Below are positions 9,976 through 24,000 of a DNA stretch of 64,000 nucleotides, in pieces (the first letter of the stretch is position 1; each line of letters opens with the position of its first letter). Origin of the DNA: Saccoglossus kowalevskii (lineage: Eukaryota > Hemichordata > Enteropneusta > Harrimaniidae); contig NW_003109579.1 of the NCBI RefSeq assembly GCF_000003605.2, positions 45,955 to 109,954 on the forward strand, written 5' to 3'. A program made the position numbers and the translations under genes. The notes under the pieces are model-generated. The model worked only from the letters and a program-made list of their open reading frames with translations. It made no database searches and was not told the origin of the DNA.

Positions 9976-12900
9976 GTTGTTCGCGAACTCATATAATGTT
10001 TAGTAATTAAAAGCGTTTAAATAATTCACAAACATTGATCCTTGTATATCTTCATGCTAAATTAACCAAGCGGGTAATCGTTGGTTAATACTGTTTTTAA
10101 TACTATAATCTCCTTAGATATTCACCATTGTATTTAAAACACTTAGAGAATTACTGTGAGTATTAAACACACGATACAAAACGCAGACAAACACGAGCTG
10201 GAAAAGCCTCGATATAATTTTGCAAATATGAATCGTATCTAGCACACATGGTAAATAATACGAATTAAACAAGGTAGCAATTGACGTCACAGTAACATTT
10301 TAAATTACGACTTACATTACTCTGACTAAAATATAATAGGGTGTCTCCCTGAAGCAACACTATTATGGATATTATCTATTCAGTTGTTAGTAAGCATTAA
10401 AATCCATTAACAAATTGAGACATGTATGTAGAATTGACATTATAACTTAATGCAATGTATTAACAATTGCATATATATATAATATGTCCAGATAGCGTTT
10501 TCAATAAAACGTCGTTTATTTTCACTTCCTGATAACTAATCTGAATAAGCTAATTAAAAAAATACATAAATTGTGATTGAATGCAAATCAATGACATGAC
10601 TGTCTCAGGTTGCTAAGCGACACAAGATTCACTCGACTTCTACATAAATATTGCGTACACGCCGCAAGTTTTGTGAATGTACAGTATGGTAAATGTAATT
10701 AACATTACGGTAAATGACATTGAAATTATACTTGCATACTTTAATTTCCTGCTGCAACTACCAAATATAACAAGCGGTGCAAAAATAGAAATGTCAAATA
10801 CATAGATTATGCTGGTTATTCATGAAGTAAGATTGATTGCCAAGTGTGACAACGTGCTTTCCGCGTCGTATTAAACGGAATTAACTAATACGACGTCTGA
10901 AAACCAGATTCAGTCAAACCCCCCTTAATTACACTTCACTATAATTTAGTTTACTGAGCTGTAATCCACCAGAGAATAACTTAAGTCCGGTTCATCGACT
11001 GAACAAAAATGACACCTGAATCTCTTTTTATAACACCGGCTCAGACTGTTGTCATGGTAGGGTTTGTATGTTTGGTTGGTTTTCTGAGAGAGTTTAATTT
11101 GTATCGACAGTAACAAGCAGAACTGCCTAATTAAAATACTTCTTACGTATCTCGACCAATTTAGTAAACGGAATAAATATCGCCTTGACAAATTTAGACT
11201 GACTGTAACATGCTGTACAGAATCAATCAAATGAGTAAAAAATAATGAACTGCTGATTCCCATGTCTTGGATTTGTCGCAAGCAACTCGCCGGCGAAAAT
11301 CACGCAAACAGTGATTGTACATGCGTGATAGCTGCATATGGTAACTTCGGCCTCGTTTATTGATTCACCTTCAAGCGTTCGTATTTATTTTTTTTAAAAA
11401 ACACTCACAATAACTCTACATTAAAACACAAATGGGTTATGACATGTATTTTATTCGCACTTTTGACAATTTTTTGGTGAATCGTTTGGCCTACAAAGTA
11501 CATCATTGGAGTCATTACGTAATCATTTGTAATATATTTGTTTCTCGGCAGACGCCATTACTATCGCTGTACAGTTTGCCACGTTTCTTAAGTGCGCGTT
11601 AGTGACACATAGATACCGTTACCAGGGAAACTAATAAATACCGTCGTCAACGCTCCAAGCAAAAAATATGATATCCATCAATCATTAGGAACTGGATATT
11701 GTAAATTGCTTTTTTTTCAATAAAAAATTAAAGTTTACGATGAGTGAGTCATTTCCAAATTTGTTAAATTTATGAATTAAAAAAAATACACCAGATTAAT
11801 ATCGAGTCGTCTCTATTTAACAGTCTGTGTCCTTAATTGTAGAACACTCAAAAACTATGATCACATCATACGTCTTTACATGTATTGCCGATTGTAAAAC
11901 AATTTCTGACGTCATGACTCAGTAATAAATTATATTTATCTATGTAAAAAATGACACAACAAAAACATGTGAATTTACATGCGTGCATTACTGTATGCAT
12001 TAATCTTTAAAAATAAAACGCTAAAAGTTTGTTTAAATAAAAGAAATCAGGCCCTCAACTTCAAACATAGATATTTCTAATATATTCACCATAGAGAGTG
12101 ATTAATTCCGTTAAAAATAACATAATAAGACGATTTGTAGCCACACTACTTTTGATTAATTGGCAATAAAACAAACAGCACTCTTCTCTGAAGCACTGAC
12201 AAACAATCTGATATAATATACTCTCCTGGCGATAATAAATTATTGTTCGTAAAACAACAAAATCGAATCCAAAATGATCAATCAATATTTATTTTAACAT
12301 CCACATCTTTTAAGCTGATGAAAAAACGGCGATAGGACTCCAACGTTTGCGTAAAATGGAATATTTGTTGCGCTTGTGATTGTGATTGTTACATGCACTG
12401 TATATGAGTGAATCACGTCTAACCAATATAAGTTGAGGCAACACACACACGCAAAAATACTTATCGTTTTCTAGTTTTACCGTTGACTGATGTGTCGGCG
12501 TCTATTGATCTGTTGCCGTGACGTTTGCGATAACGTCAGACATTGCCAAACACGCACGATTATCCTAACACGCGAGACATCAACCTTTTTCGATTTGACG
12601 CGAGTTTGACAAGAGCTATGATGATATGTTTTTATATGCAAATCGAGTGAATGTCTCATTATTCGTCGCTATGGCAATTACCGATAAAAAGAGAGTATGT
12701 TGATGTTAAGGGATGTAATCAAATAATAATTCTTATACAAACATTTTTTTTACAAATCAAAGTCTGTTTTATGGCCACGTTTAAATTGACGATTGTGATG
12801 AATTAGAGACAATTATTTGACAAGTGACCTTAGATATCGGTTAGATACGAGTATTAACAAGGGCATTACGTGAAATATTATGTTAAGATAGTATAACATT

Positions 12901-13376
12901 GTGGATAATAAGAAAACGTTGTTGCTGACATTACAGCGATATCAGTAGCACCCTATACTTCTACACTTATAAAATGTTAAATTGTTACACTTACGAAATC
13001 TAAATTTTATTATTTGATTCATAAACGACAGCAATGCTATACAATTTTATCAACGAGGATATTGAGTGAATATACCTCACTGGATTTGTTTTTTCAAGGA
13101 GGTGCTTACGTCAAACAATATTAAACTAAAAATAATAAATATCACATAAAATAAGTCTGGCTTAGGATAAAGTAGAATAATTTGAACTAATCAGATTCAC
13201 GGTGTGAACATTATATGGAGGTAGACAGATATGTACAACGCATTCATCGACAAGAAGTGGAAATAGTAACCAACTGTAAATGTTTAGACGAAAGTTGGAA
13301 ATTGGTTCAAGGACACAAAACATCCGATTTACAATGATTGAAAAACAAAACAAAAATAACTGGCAAGCAAATGTTT
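9976..13376. other. Intergenic, no gene seen
   Basis: AT-rich DNA without convincing coding frames. The short minus-strand frames near 10946-11281 and 12061-12285 have compositions expected by chance, and I recognise no domain in them. No RNA gene is evident. Confidence 0.5.
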
Positions 13377-13394
13377 CATTAGTACTAGCCATTA

Positions 13395-13650
13395 GTACTG
13401 GTCACTGGTAGCATAGTGGTTGTCGCATCAGACTCATGATCGGTAGACGCAAGTTCAAATCCTACCTTAGGCTGAACATCAAAAGGATCTATCCCTACTG
13501 GCCGAGATTCATTCACCAACGAATGCGACTTTGGGGGAACCTTCGTTAAGGTCCGCAGGTGCTTGTTTTCGTCCGAGCCTAGTTGACGCCAGGATAGCGC
13601 ATTAAAATTCCGTTTGATAGGGAGATGGCCACACAGCCCTGTCATGTAGT
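13395..13650 (+). mobile_element. tRNA-derived SINE (candidate)
   Basis: The left end reads as a tRNA-like head. An A-box-like TAGCATAGTGG lies near 13403, an anticodon-like loop TCATGAT near 13434 (CAT, as in tRNA-Met), and a B-box-like AGTTCAAATCC near 13452. About 170 bp of non-tRNA body follows, more GC-rich than the surroundings, ending near CACAGCCCTGTCATG. This head-plus-body layout is typical of tRNA-derived SINEs. The acceptor stem does not pair well, so an intact tRNA gene is unlikely. A duplicated CATTAGTACT lies just upstream (13378-13399). Exact ends and target duplications are uncertain. Confidence 0.6.
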
Positions 13651-13867
13651 TCCAAACAGGAAATGACTAGCACTTGCAATTTACACTTACAAAATAGAAA
13701 AAAGTCAGGAGAGACAACAGTGACATTCAATGTCCGGAACTGTCGCCTGGCACAAAAACATTTTAAAAAAAGTGTCATCAGTCAAATCAAGAGAAAGATA
13801 TATGTATGGACATAATAGTATACGTGTGTAGTCCGGTGTTCTAGATGAGTGAGCACATTAAACGTGG

Positions 13868-14115
13868 TTTAATAGTATGAACAAAGGAAGGCAATGTTTC
13901 TTTGAAAAGTCTGCATAACTTCTCGAAGCTGCGATATGAGTTTGAAAATATACCCCATAAGAGTTGGGTATTGCTGTAAAGATGTGACAACAATTGATGA
14001 TAGTAAATAAGCTCTCTTGTCATTTAGTCTGGTGAAAAACTGTCCCTTAAATTCAAACTCAAGGCACAGTATGAAGCAGAAGAAGCACACTCTATAGTCT
14101 CCTTAGTCTCAAGTT
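13868..14115. repeat. Dispersed repeat, copy 1 (partner at 52864-53085)
   Basis: This block of about 240 bp aligns in the same orientation with 52864-53085. Shared landmarks in order are CTTTTTGAAAAGTCTGCATA (here CTTTGAAAAG...), GTATTGCTGTAAA, TAGTCTGGT, AATTCAAA, TATGAAG and a terminal TAGTCTCAAG or TAGTATCAAG. Identity is moderate and there are several indels, so the copies are old. Short minus-strand frames here are not conserved between copies, so I do not call a protein. Confidence 0.6.
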
Positions 14116-17100
14116 CAAATGGTGTATGATTGGAATATAATCACTGAGTACATGCAAGGTACATGATCAATATATCTAAATTTGAAATTAAAGGATTTGT
14201 CTAATAATCCAGCCATAAATCTAGTTTTATATGATATTTTATGGAGTTTGGGTATCTAATAGAGGCTGTGTATTTATTTTTGCCTTAAAAGAAATGTTTG
14301 TTTAATTCATAAATGAGTTGTTATTGCAAGATTAAAAATCAACCTGGATAAGTGTACAAAAGGCTACGGTTGACGCATCATAAAAAATGGCATAACAAGT
14401 GATCTTCACCAAAACACTGAGTACATTAACTATCTAAACTCACCAATTGTATTATACTACGAATGAATATGTTTGTTGAAACTACTCATGTGCAAGTATT
14501 CATCAGGATACAAGCGAACACTCACCTAATAGAATAGTCCATATGTCAGCACATATGGTCATTTTTCTAGCACTCTTCACAAGAAAATACACAATATCAA
14601 GTTTACCTCGTCAGTTTTTAACGGCAATGGTTGAATCTATTAATGTAGAAGGAGGAAATTGCTTTCTTTTCGAAACACCTGGCGACAAGAGGATAGATTC
14701 ACGGAGCTATTGTATCTAATCCCAATCATTTGATTGCATGTATTGTCATGTATTTATCTATTGCTGAGAAATTGTCTGAGATGGACAAAACCTTTGTTAT
14801 TCTAAGCCTTTGCGGCAGACATGCCGCTTACATGAGAGCGTGATTGACAATCAATATCATTAACATTTCCAAACTAATGAACATCGGTAGAAAACAAAAC
14901 TCAATCTAGACTTTCATATATTTCCCAATAACGAAATTACATCTTCTTCAAGGAGGTGATACTTCTTATGACTAATCTTTTCATTTTTTAATTACCTTAG
15001 GGTTGGTTTTGATTTCCCCTGTATGTAAATTTAACGCAATGATATTACAGTGGACAATACGTTAGCACTTTGCGGTGCCGTTCACGATCTTTCATAAATA
15101 GATTAATTTATCATGCACTGAGAGCAGAGACACAGCGTGAGCATACATTAGTCTCCAATCTAGTACAAAATAATATACAGCATGTAAAGCTGATTACTGT
15201 ATACGACCTTGCTCAAACTAGTGACTCCACTAATAAAGTATTGGCATATAAACAAACTGTGTTAACTCAATATTGTCATTCCAAAAATGTGTATATTTTA
15301 TTCAATTATATTTGCTTATTAAATGTCTCTGTATTGTGGTGCAACCCCCCTAATTGATATGCATTCACACGTTCAATTATAAGCAATTGTATTCAAAACT
15401 ATGCTGAACACGTTTTTAATATCTATTTCAATATGCCCATCACATGAATTTTCATATTTAGTTTATTATATTATAATTAGGTCACGCGACTTCTCTTGGA
15501 CCTAGCGTTAATTAACATGGTAATCGCGTCAAGTGCAAAAGAACATACAAAATGGGTTGGTGAATGTAGTAGATGGAGTCGCATGACACGTGGGTTGATT
15601 ATTACATTTCTAAACTAAACGATATCGGTAACCATTTTTTGTGTTTGCGTACGTGCGAGCTCTGATTTGGAAGGCTACCTTATGTGGCATTGTGATTTTA
15701 GAGAAAGTGCATAAGTCCTACAACAAAACGTATTCCCTTCAGCAGTTCATGTGTTACAGTGCGTACGTGTTACGTCCTATGTTTGATCAGAGCAGAAATA
15801 CCTTCTCTAGCTAATGCCACCGACGACAAAATACACGTAAAGTTGACCGTACAACAACGATGAATGGTTCTGTAGGTAAGCCTACTAAACACTTTCAGCT
15901 ACGGGAAAACTCAACACACAAAGAAAAAATAACTCATCGTGTATAATAGTTTGGTACTTTGCAGTTGCTGGCGGAAATTATAGAAATTCCTAATAAACAG
16001 ATTGTATACGTATCATGGGTTTCAAAACGGACATGGCACGAGGGACGACTCTGACGCTGTAGTATGCATTCAACCCATTCCAGTGACGCGTATAGCATAT
16101 CGCGATATCAATCTGGTTGAGCACAACACAAAATCTGATTTAATGAAGAATTGACACTTTACATGTTGCTATACGTTGGTACATTTTGAAACATACTTTA
16201 TGGTTATTCCCGATGTATGCTAGCCGTTAATAATATGAAAACCGGAAGCACGCAATTCATTACGAAACCGATTTCCTTTCAACTATATTTAGCATTGCAT
16301 TTAGTTAAAGTCCAGCATATGGTAACACTTATATTTCTTCCTGTTGGCGGTTTTTCAGTTGATTAGAATGCGATGGGACAATTTGGAAAAAAATGGAACT
16401 CTGACATTCTACTAAGGCACTTGAAAGCAGTCTTTCCAATATTGTTTACATAATTGGCAACTGTGTACTCGTTAGCGTTGATATGCTGATATTTCAATAA
16501 TATGCACTATCGATGTCTGTTTCAATTTACACTGGTTCGGTCTCATGGTACGACTTTTAATCTTTTGTAAGCACGAATCTCGTGCGTTTTAATTCGTCCA
16601 ATTTTCCTAAAGACTGTATAAATATTAAGATATTATTTGACAATGATGTATAATGTTGTTTTTTTCCTCAAATGATTTAGCTTCCCGTTGTACTGGCGCA
16701 ACTACTGCATGGACAAATACTGCGAGTGGCGTATTCGTACTGTTGCAAATATATGGCAAAAATAAACCAATAACATACCGCAAATTCAACAATCGGAAGA
16801 CTAAAACAGGATTTTAATCATTGTCTTTTCATGTTCTATAATCAAATAGGTGGCACATCGAAACTTATTATTTCCTCCAGAGAGTTTGAACAATATTAAA
16901 TATTCTTTTTGTTTGGCGTATCTAATAACAGTTTCAATGAAACGAGATTATTTAATAAAGTACATGTTTTGCAATAAATAATGTATACGAACACTTACCG
17001 TGAACGACTGATATTACTCAAACTGCGATCGTATGAAAAAAAGAATCCCAATATTGTCAACGCTGGCGGGTAAACTCCAATTGATCACTTGGATACATTA

Positions 17101-17564
17101 TGGCGTCATAGGTGATTAGGCGGTTTAGTGAAATACAGAATAACACATTTGATTTTTGGGCATGAAATATACACACGTTCCCGCTGACTTGACAATGTTC
17201 TGCTACACGTACGAAGTGACAGGTTGTGTTTATAACCATATATTTATATGATGTACAGGGTAGGATGCATGTTTTACATTGCAAAGCGCCACCCTGTGAC
17301 GTGGCGTTATGTTTGCCAATCAACATTTCGGTGGGCGGATCGTGACCTAAGGACAGGCTACACATCTATGTTACGATTGACGCTACGGATGTGAGTATTT
17401 TTTTACGTGTTTGTGATAGATTTTAAATGAAACGCTTAAATTTATAACGTCTACATATTTTATAATAGTTACGTTTTTAATATTTTTTATCTCTAATTAT
17501 ATTGATATTGTACTCTATAAGTACTCTATATTGTCATATAAAATCACATTATAAAATCACATTA
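14116..17564. other. Intergenic, no gene seen
   Basis: No coding exon, tRNA or clear repeat could be supported. The 102-codon minus-strand frame at 17057-17365 is Cys-rich but has no recognisable pattern and lacks convincing splice sites. Confidence 0.45.
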
Positions 17565-17671
<107 letters not shown>

Positions 17672-18108
17672 AGACATCTAACTGAATTTTGGTGTATATA
17701 GAATGCTTTTCATTCTGAAAAAAATGCAAGCGCGGAGGCCAATTTCCGCCGTATACATGATATCTAAAGTAATCCTATGCTAAACAAATGAATTACAGTA
17801 ATCAGCACATCGTATTTTGTGGAATAATTCATTTTCTACACTCGATTCACAATTGAATTCAGTTATTCTATGATACCGTGGTGATTGGATGATTCCCATT
17901 GCATTGACTTGATTACACTGAAAAGAACGTTCAACCGGAGTCATTCAGCCGATACAATATGCGTGATTACCAATTTTATCTGCTATAATACGAACATAAT
18001 ATTGTCCAAATAACTTGTAATTATAGTGGTGTGGTTGATGCAGCGTAATAATTACCATGTTTATATGCATTCATTGCTTTACGTTACTTCCAGTTTATAT
18101 ACAATAAT

Positions 18109-18793
18109 GTGATCTCGTGCATATACACGAATATATATGTGATCTCGTGCATATACACGAATATATACGTGATCTCGTGCATATACACGAATATATACGT
18201 GATCTCGTGCATATACACGAATATATACGTGATCTCGTGCATATACACGAATATATACGTGATCTCGTGCATATACACGAATATATACGTGATCTCGTGC
18301 ATATACACGAATATATACGTGATCTCGTGCATATACACGAATATATACGTGATCTCGTGCATATACACGAATATATACGTGATCTCGTGCATATACACGA
18401 ATATATACGTGATCTCGTGCATATACACGAATATATACGTGATCTCGTGCATATACACGAATATATACGTGATCTCGTGCATATACACGAATATATACGT
18501 GATCTCGTGCATATACACGAATATATACGTGATCTCGTGCATATACACGAATATATACGTGATCTCGTGCATATACACGAATATATACGTGATCTCGTGC
18601 ATATACACGAATATATACGTGATCTCGTGCATATACACGAATATATACGTGATCTCGTGCATATACACGAATATATACGTGATCTCGTGCATATACACGA
18701 ATATATACGTGATCTCGTGCATATACACGAATATATACGTGATCTCGTGCATATACACGAATATATACGTGATCTCGTGCATATACACGAATA
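18109..18793. repeat. Near-perfect 30-bp tandem array, about 22.8 copies
   Basis: The unit GTGATCTCGTGCATATACAC plus GAATATATAC is repeated head to tail. Only the first copy differs visibly (TATATGT in place of TATACGT); the others read identical. Each unit contains TCGTG-CATATA-CACGA, a short inverted repeat that could form a hairpin. Because 30 is divisible by three and the unit has no stop in most frames, several frames stay open for more than 220 codons on both strands; these are by-products of periodicity. The homogeneity implies recent expansion or ongoing homogenisation. There are no spacers, so it is not CRISPR. Confidence 0.98.
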
Positions 18794-20801
18794 GCCAAAT
18801 CTTACGTCTATGTAGATTAGCAGTAGACGTTGTAGACGAAGAGAGTCTATATTTTTGATCGACAAATAATTAATTTATCAACTTTCTAGTTTGTGGGTGA
18901 TGTTTGAGCAACACTGTTCTTCAAGTTTATCGAGTTTATATGCCATCTTTTACAATTCCCATTTCCCCTGCTTTTCAGAGATAATATTCGCATTTATTTA
19001 AGGTAGCGGTCGACAGGGTTATGGGTTATGGGTAAACAAAAATAGTTTTCTTAAAATTAGCTAAACAATCTGACTGTCTATTATAACTGAAACATTTTGT
19101 AGCGATAAGTTGAATGACTGAATCATATAAAGCAATTAATAATGAGGATTTTAGTCGAATGAGTCTACGAATGTACGAATACGAATGTATTTCAATGACT
19201 CCTTTGTACAGTTGAAATCTTTTATATGAATTGCTCCGGATATTCCAGACACTTATACGGCTGCCAATGTGCAATCGGTGTCTTTGTTTTAGTTGTATTT
19301 CATAAAGCTTACATTTTATTCATAGAATATGACATTTTGGTTGGTTTCAATACTTAAAAAGCTAGTTGAAATTATAATTAGCGCAATATATGTTTTCTTG
19401 TATAAGACTGTATTTGAAAATGGGAAAATGAAAATGTCGATGTATTAGTAAGAACGTGCTCCAGATGTATATGTATATATTATAAAAAAAGAAACTCGCA
19501 AAATGTGGTGTTATCTTCTGCCCCTTTTACGTTAGTGGGGTATATTTTAGCAGTAGTAGCTATTCTATGTTAAAGAACTCAAGAAACAAATTCTTTATGT
19601 TTCTTCAAATCTTAATTTATTTATTCATTAATGCAATAAGATAAAATACATGCAAAATATTTAGTAATAAACATACATATATTAAAACATGTTCTAGGTG
19701 AAAGACGCACGTGGTAATTCCACATCGCTTGCAGGGTTCACACTAATATCTCCGGACCCGGACCAGCAATCTTCTACGCACTTTTTTTTTAAATTATTAA
19801 AAATACATCAGTATTTTAACGTACATTAAAAACATTCAAAATGTAATAGATTACGATGTCGAACGAAACTGTACTGATTTGAAAAACAGAATCTTCTCAA
19901 TATACTATTTTTGAAAACGTGATGTAATAACATGTGATAACAATATTTAGCAATAGATATATTGACGTTTTGACGTCACTCTATTGCATCGTTGTGATAT
20001 TTAAATTATGGATGAACAGGGAGATACACCATCAATGGTATGTAAAAAATTGATTGGAGAGGAAATGTGAAATTTGGTTGAATAGTGATGTGAGGTACAG
20101 TGCCAGAGGTAATATCATTTTGACATGTCTTTTTATTGAGTCAATGTAATGATATAACTACACCTGATAACACAATTGATCATTTCTATGCGGCAATTGC
20201 CTGATTCTATTCTGCTTATAATTGAGCCATATCACATAAGGCGAGCATTTTAGTTATCTTTCAGATAACATAACGTGCACAATCACGTTATATCATTTCA
20301 ATCATTGAAGTATATTATTTGTCCAGGATTCGCTTCCTGTTTTGCAGTATAGCTCCCCTTTTCTTCCCTCATAGACAAATTTACAAAAGCATCAGACACA
20401 ATGAAATACTGATTTGCGTTCGTGCTAGTTGCAAATTTAGCAATCTGCCACAAACAAAGTGAATTGATATACTGCACATTATTGTAATTTTAAAAAGGTT
20501 AAAGGTTTTATAAAATATAGTAATTTTACAACAGTAAGGCAGACACATTCAATCTGTGCAGTTATATATATATAGCAGTGAACAATATTAAAAACATGGG
20601 ACGGAATATAGGAAAGTTTTATATATTTTTTTAGAATAAACCATTATCACTTTAGCCGCGAATGCACTTTACATCAACCCAATACTGTGATATGTAGGGC
20701 ACATATCCCTACTTGTTGAATATGTTCTTTGGTTTTGGCATCGTAAAGTTGTGACTGATTTGCTATGATCACCGCCTATTTTTCACCAAGAAAGCATGCA
20801 T
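18794..20801. other. 3' flank of gene B, no further gene seen
   Basis: This interval should contain the gene B 3' UTR. A minus-strand AATAAA would appear as TTTATT; one occurs at 20132-20137, about 665 bp past the stop codon, but I cannot show that it is used. Nothing else coding is evident. Confidence 0.4.
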
Positions 20802-21005
20802 CTATCTGATACAGTCAACTGAGTTTGCCTTTGACTTCTTAATCATATTGATAGGCGAACTTTTTTGGGATGTCATATTTATATCAGTCCATGCCTCGGT
20901 CAATGTCTGCTGTGAGCTTGTGTTGCCATTGCCGCTACCAGTTGAACATGTCTTGCTCTCCGTTCCATAATGGCGTCGGAATCTTTTATTGAATGCGGAT
21001 TTCAC
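20802..21005 (-). CDS. Gene B: cytoplasmic tail (last exon)
   Basis: The terminal exon of 68 codons including the stop (TAG, 20804-20802). It starts VKSAFNKRF, basic residues just after TM7, continues Ser/Thr/Gly/Asn-rich and ends SVDCIR. The tail is short, with no clear PDZ-binding C terminus. Serines and threonines could be phosphorylation sites for arrestin, but that is inference. Confidence 0.93.
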   Translation of the reverse strand: MKSAFNKRFRRHYGTESKTCSTGSGNGNTSSQQTLTEAWTDINMTSQKSSPINMIKKSKANSVDCIR

Positions 21006-24000
21006 CTAAAGTGATGAGTATAAATTACAGACATATTACGAAAGTTTAAACACGTACCACAGGATTCGAACCCGCTATAATGGGTGAGTAGGTGGTTATC
21101 TCACTACAACACAATAACGCACCCCTAAAAAATAGTGTAATGAGCGGGGACATGCGCAAGCCAAATATTTAAAGTTGTCACCTGCGCATGCGTCAGTTGG
21201 CCATAGGTGTAATTGTTTACAAGCAAGCGTCTACCCATGAGCTTTTGCGTTTTTAGCGTGTGTTGTTATCGTCGCTTGGTACTCAATTCATGCGCGTGTG
21301 CAGGGGACGACCTTCCCGCTTTAACGTCACAGAAAATACAATACAGAAGCTAACACGAATGTCCCCCATGTACGCCTGGGTATACTAATTAACAAGAGAT
21401 TAAACATACTATGAAGACAAACTATGAAAAAAGACCCCCCTCCAATTACCGTGGTACAACATCGCGTACTGCATTATAACTACAAATGACGACAATATTT
21501 CATGGTTAAATCTAATACTCATTACAACAAGCGTTCAACCACGACAAATACTTTTGTCGTATGTTGTATTCAGAATTCCTGTAAATCGGTATCTGACTGT
21601 AGCAACCGTCTAATTGGTTGCACATGCGCAATTACGGAAACATTGTCCACGGACAAATTGGCTTATGAATTACTGTAACAAACAAATTGATTCGTACGAT
21701 AACATATAAAAGACATGTGCAGTGATTGTTATTAAAACAATTATAACATTGTTACAGTCAAATAATACTTGGTTCGTGATTAAATGTATTTACAAACATG
21801 CAGTCAACGACGTTAAAATTACCTGCTTTATTTTTCAATATTTTTGATAATTCTCACCTCGTCATTGAGACAGCAATGGAAAATAAACACAAAGAATCCT
21901 TGCAACGAGTTAACCAATGTAAAGAGATACTGAAATAGTAGAGTGTCCTCGTTCACAGCCAATATTCCAAACACCCATGTTAGTCCGAGTAGAGGTACGA
22001 GGATAACACCTGCTCTTATACCAGCCCTGAAATAAACATTCAACTCCGTTGTAATTTTTCCAGTGAATCGAACGCGTCAGCTCCGCATTCATTTCAAATT
22101 ACTTTCTCCTCAAAAACGGACTGTCAAACAAGAAAAACGAATACCGTATTCTTAATCCCAAAAGTGAGTGGCATGTATGTGATGCGCGACTGTAATTGAA
22201 TAACTTTCGTTCAATCAATCATTCACCTTGCCCTCTAATACTTGTAGAATATACGCATGTCTCCGTACATACCAAGATGTCAATCTTCGTATTCATTGCA
22301 CAGCGAAGGAAAACCGACCAATAACTTCCAATAATTGCATTGGAATGTATTTCACTAGCTACGGAAATTGCGTTTCATCCCAGTCAGATAATTGAGTATA
22401 TTTCGTATTTTTGTTGACACTCTTGTTAACTAATGTTGGTCGTATATATCAAACGAAAGCTTAAGGTCATCGGATACACACATTCTGCCAATTCTAATCG
22501 ATCAACCTACAACTGATTCTTCCAGATTTAAAGTTGTGTTGACATCAACATTTTGTTTGAAGCTGTTGACATGTCAAATAGACTATGTACTGTAATAAAT
22601 GAAGCAGATACCCCATTTGCGTGATATCTGCTCTGCCAATAGTCGAACATCACCGAGCTGTCCCGGTTGTGATTGAATTTTCAGCATCTTGAGGTGTCAT
22701 CAAGATATTTCATAACGCGCGGAATTCTCTGTTGGACGATGAACTACATTACAAGATCAATATTTGATGTGAAGCATTTTTCGTTAGGATTAGTGTAAGA
22801 TGCACGCTAGTGTCTTGAGTTGGTTTCTGTATAGCCATTGGTATAGGTCCCTTTCTTTCAAATTTATAGAACGCCTTTTTTACTAACTTTAAAATTACGT
22901 ACTTCCTGGGTTTCGTGCTCACCGGAAACTGAATTTGAACAGCAATGCATGACGGGATGAATGGTGGTCAAGACAATAAATAAGTCGATAAGCGGCGCAA
23001 TATGTAAGTTTTCAATGAGCATAACTTGTTCAATTATATTTCGTTGGTGTAGCTAGCACATTTTATAAGGCTTTTAGCAAAGTTTTGTTGGCATTACCAA
23101 TTTAAACCGTTTCTAATGCACACATATGCACTTACATATGTTATATAAAATTAAATCATAATCCTTACTTAATCCTTTGTATGTCGGTCTTCTTAGCGTT
23201 GATACGAATACTCATAAACGTTCTGATAACCATACACAATACAATACAATTCATCTAAAATAAAAAAGTAAGGTAATATTGTTAAAACCATATAACATAC
23301 CAGGGTAATAAAAGATAATGCCCATGTATTGTCGGTTACATCTTCATGCTAATATTATTGTACGTACTCAACAGATTATGCAGACCAGCTGAGACAATTA
23401 ATTATTGTCGAGTGTTATACTTACTACAATAACGATCATAGCGGGCGCTATAAAGGCAGCCGGCAGGCCATCAACCAATGACAACCAGCAACTGAAACAT
23501 TAGAAATTATAAACTGATAAAACACACCGAATATTCCAACAAGATTTATCTTTACAAAGGTAGATTATTGTTTATTTAGTCTGGAATCAAATACAAATAT
23601 TCGTTTGAAATCGTTATGAAACAGTGACTGTATCGGGCGTATACATTTAATAGAGGAAAACATTTGCCACACTTGGTGGACAGATTTCTGACAAGTTTTG
23701 GATTCCGTCCGATTACCACGGAACTGAACTTGTCGTATACAATTAGAGCACGATAAATACAAATTAGTCGTGTTTTATTGAAATTGAGGATCACGCGTCA
23801 CTGACATTACACGTAACTGATATTTGATAATTACACGTCACTGACATTTGATAATTACACGTCACTGATATTTGATATTATACGACACTGATATCCGATA
23901 ATTACACGTCACTGATATTTGATAATTACACGTTACTGATATTTGATATTATACGACACTGATATCCGATAATTACACGTCACTGATATTTGATAATTAC

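Noticed and set aside
13395-13480. Functional tRNA-Met gene
   Set aside because: The A- and B-boxes are present, but the acceptor and anticodon stems pair poorly and a long non-tRNA body follows.
17057-17365. 102-codon Cys-rich minus-strand frame
   Set aside because: Cysteine spacing matches no domain I know, and no linked exons were found.
18079-18865. Long open frames (225-256 codons) on both strands over the 30-bp array
   Set aside because: They exist in five frames at once because the unit is a stop-free multiple of three. No start context, splice or domain supports a protein.
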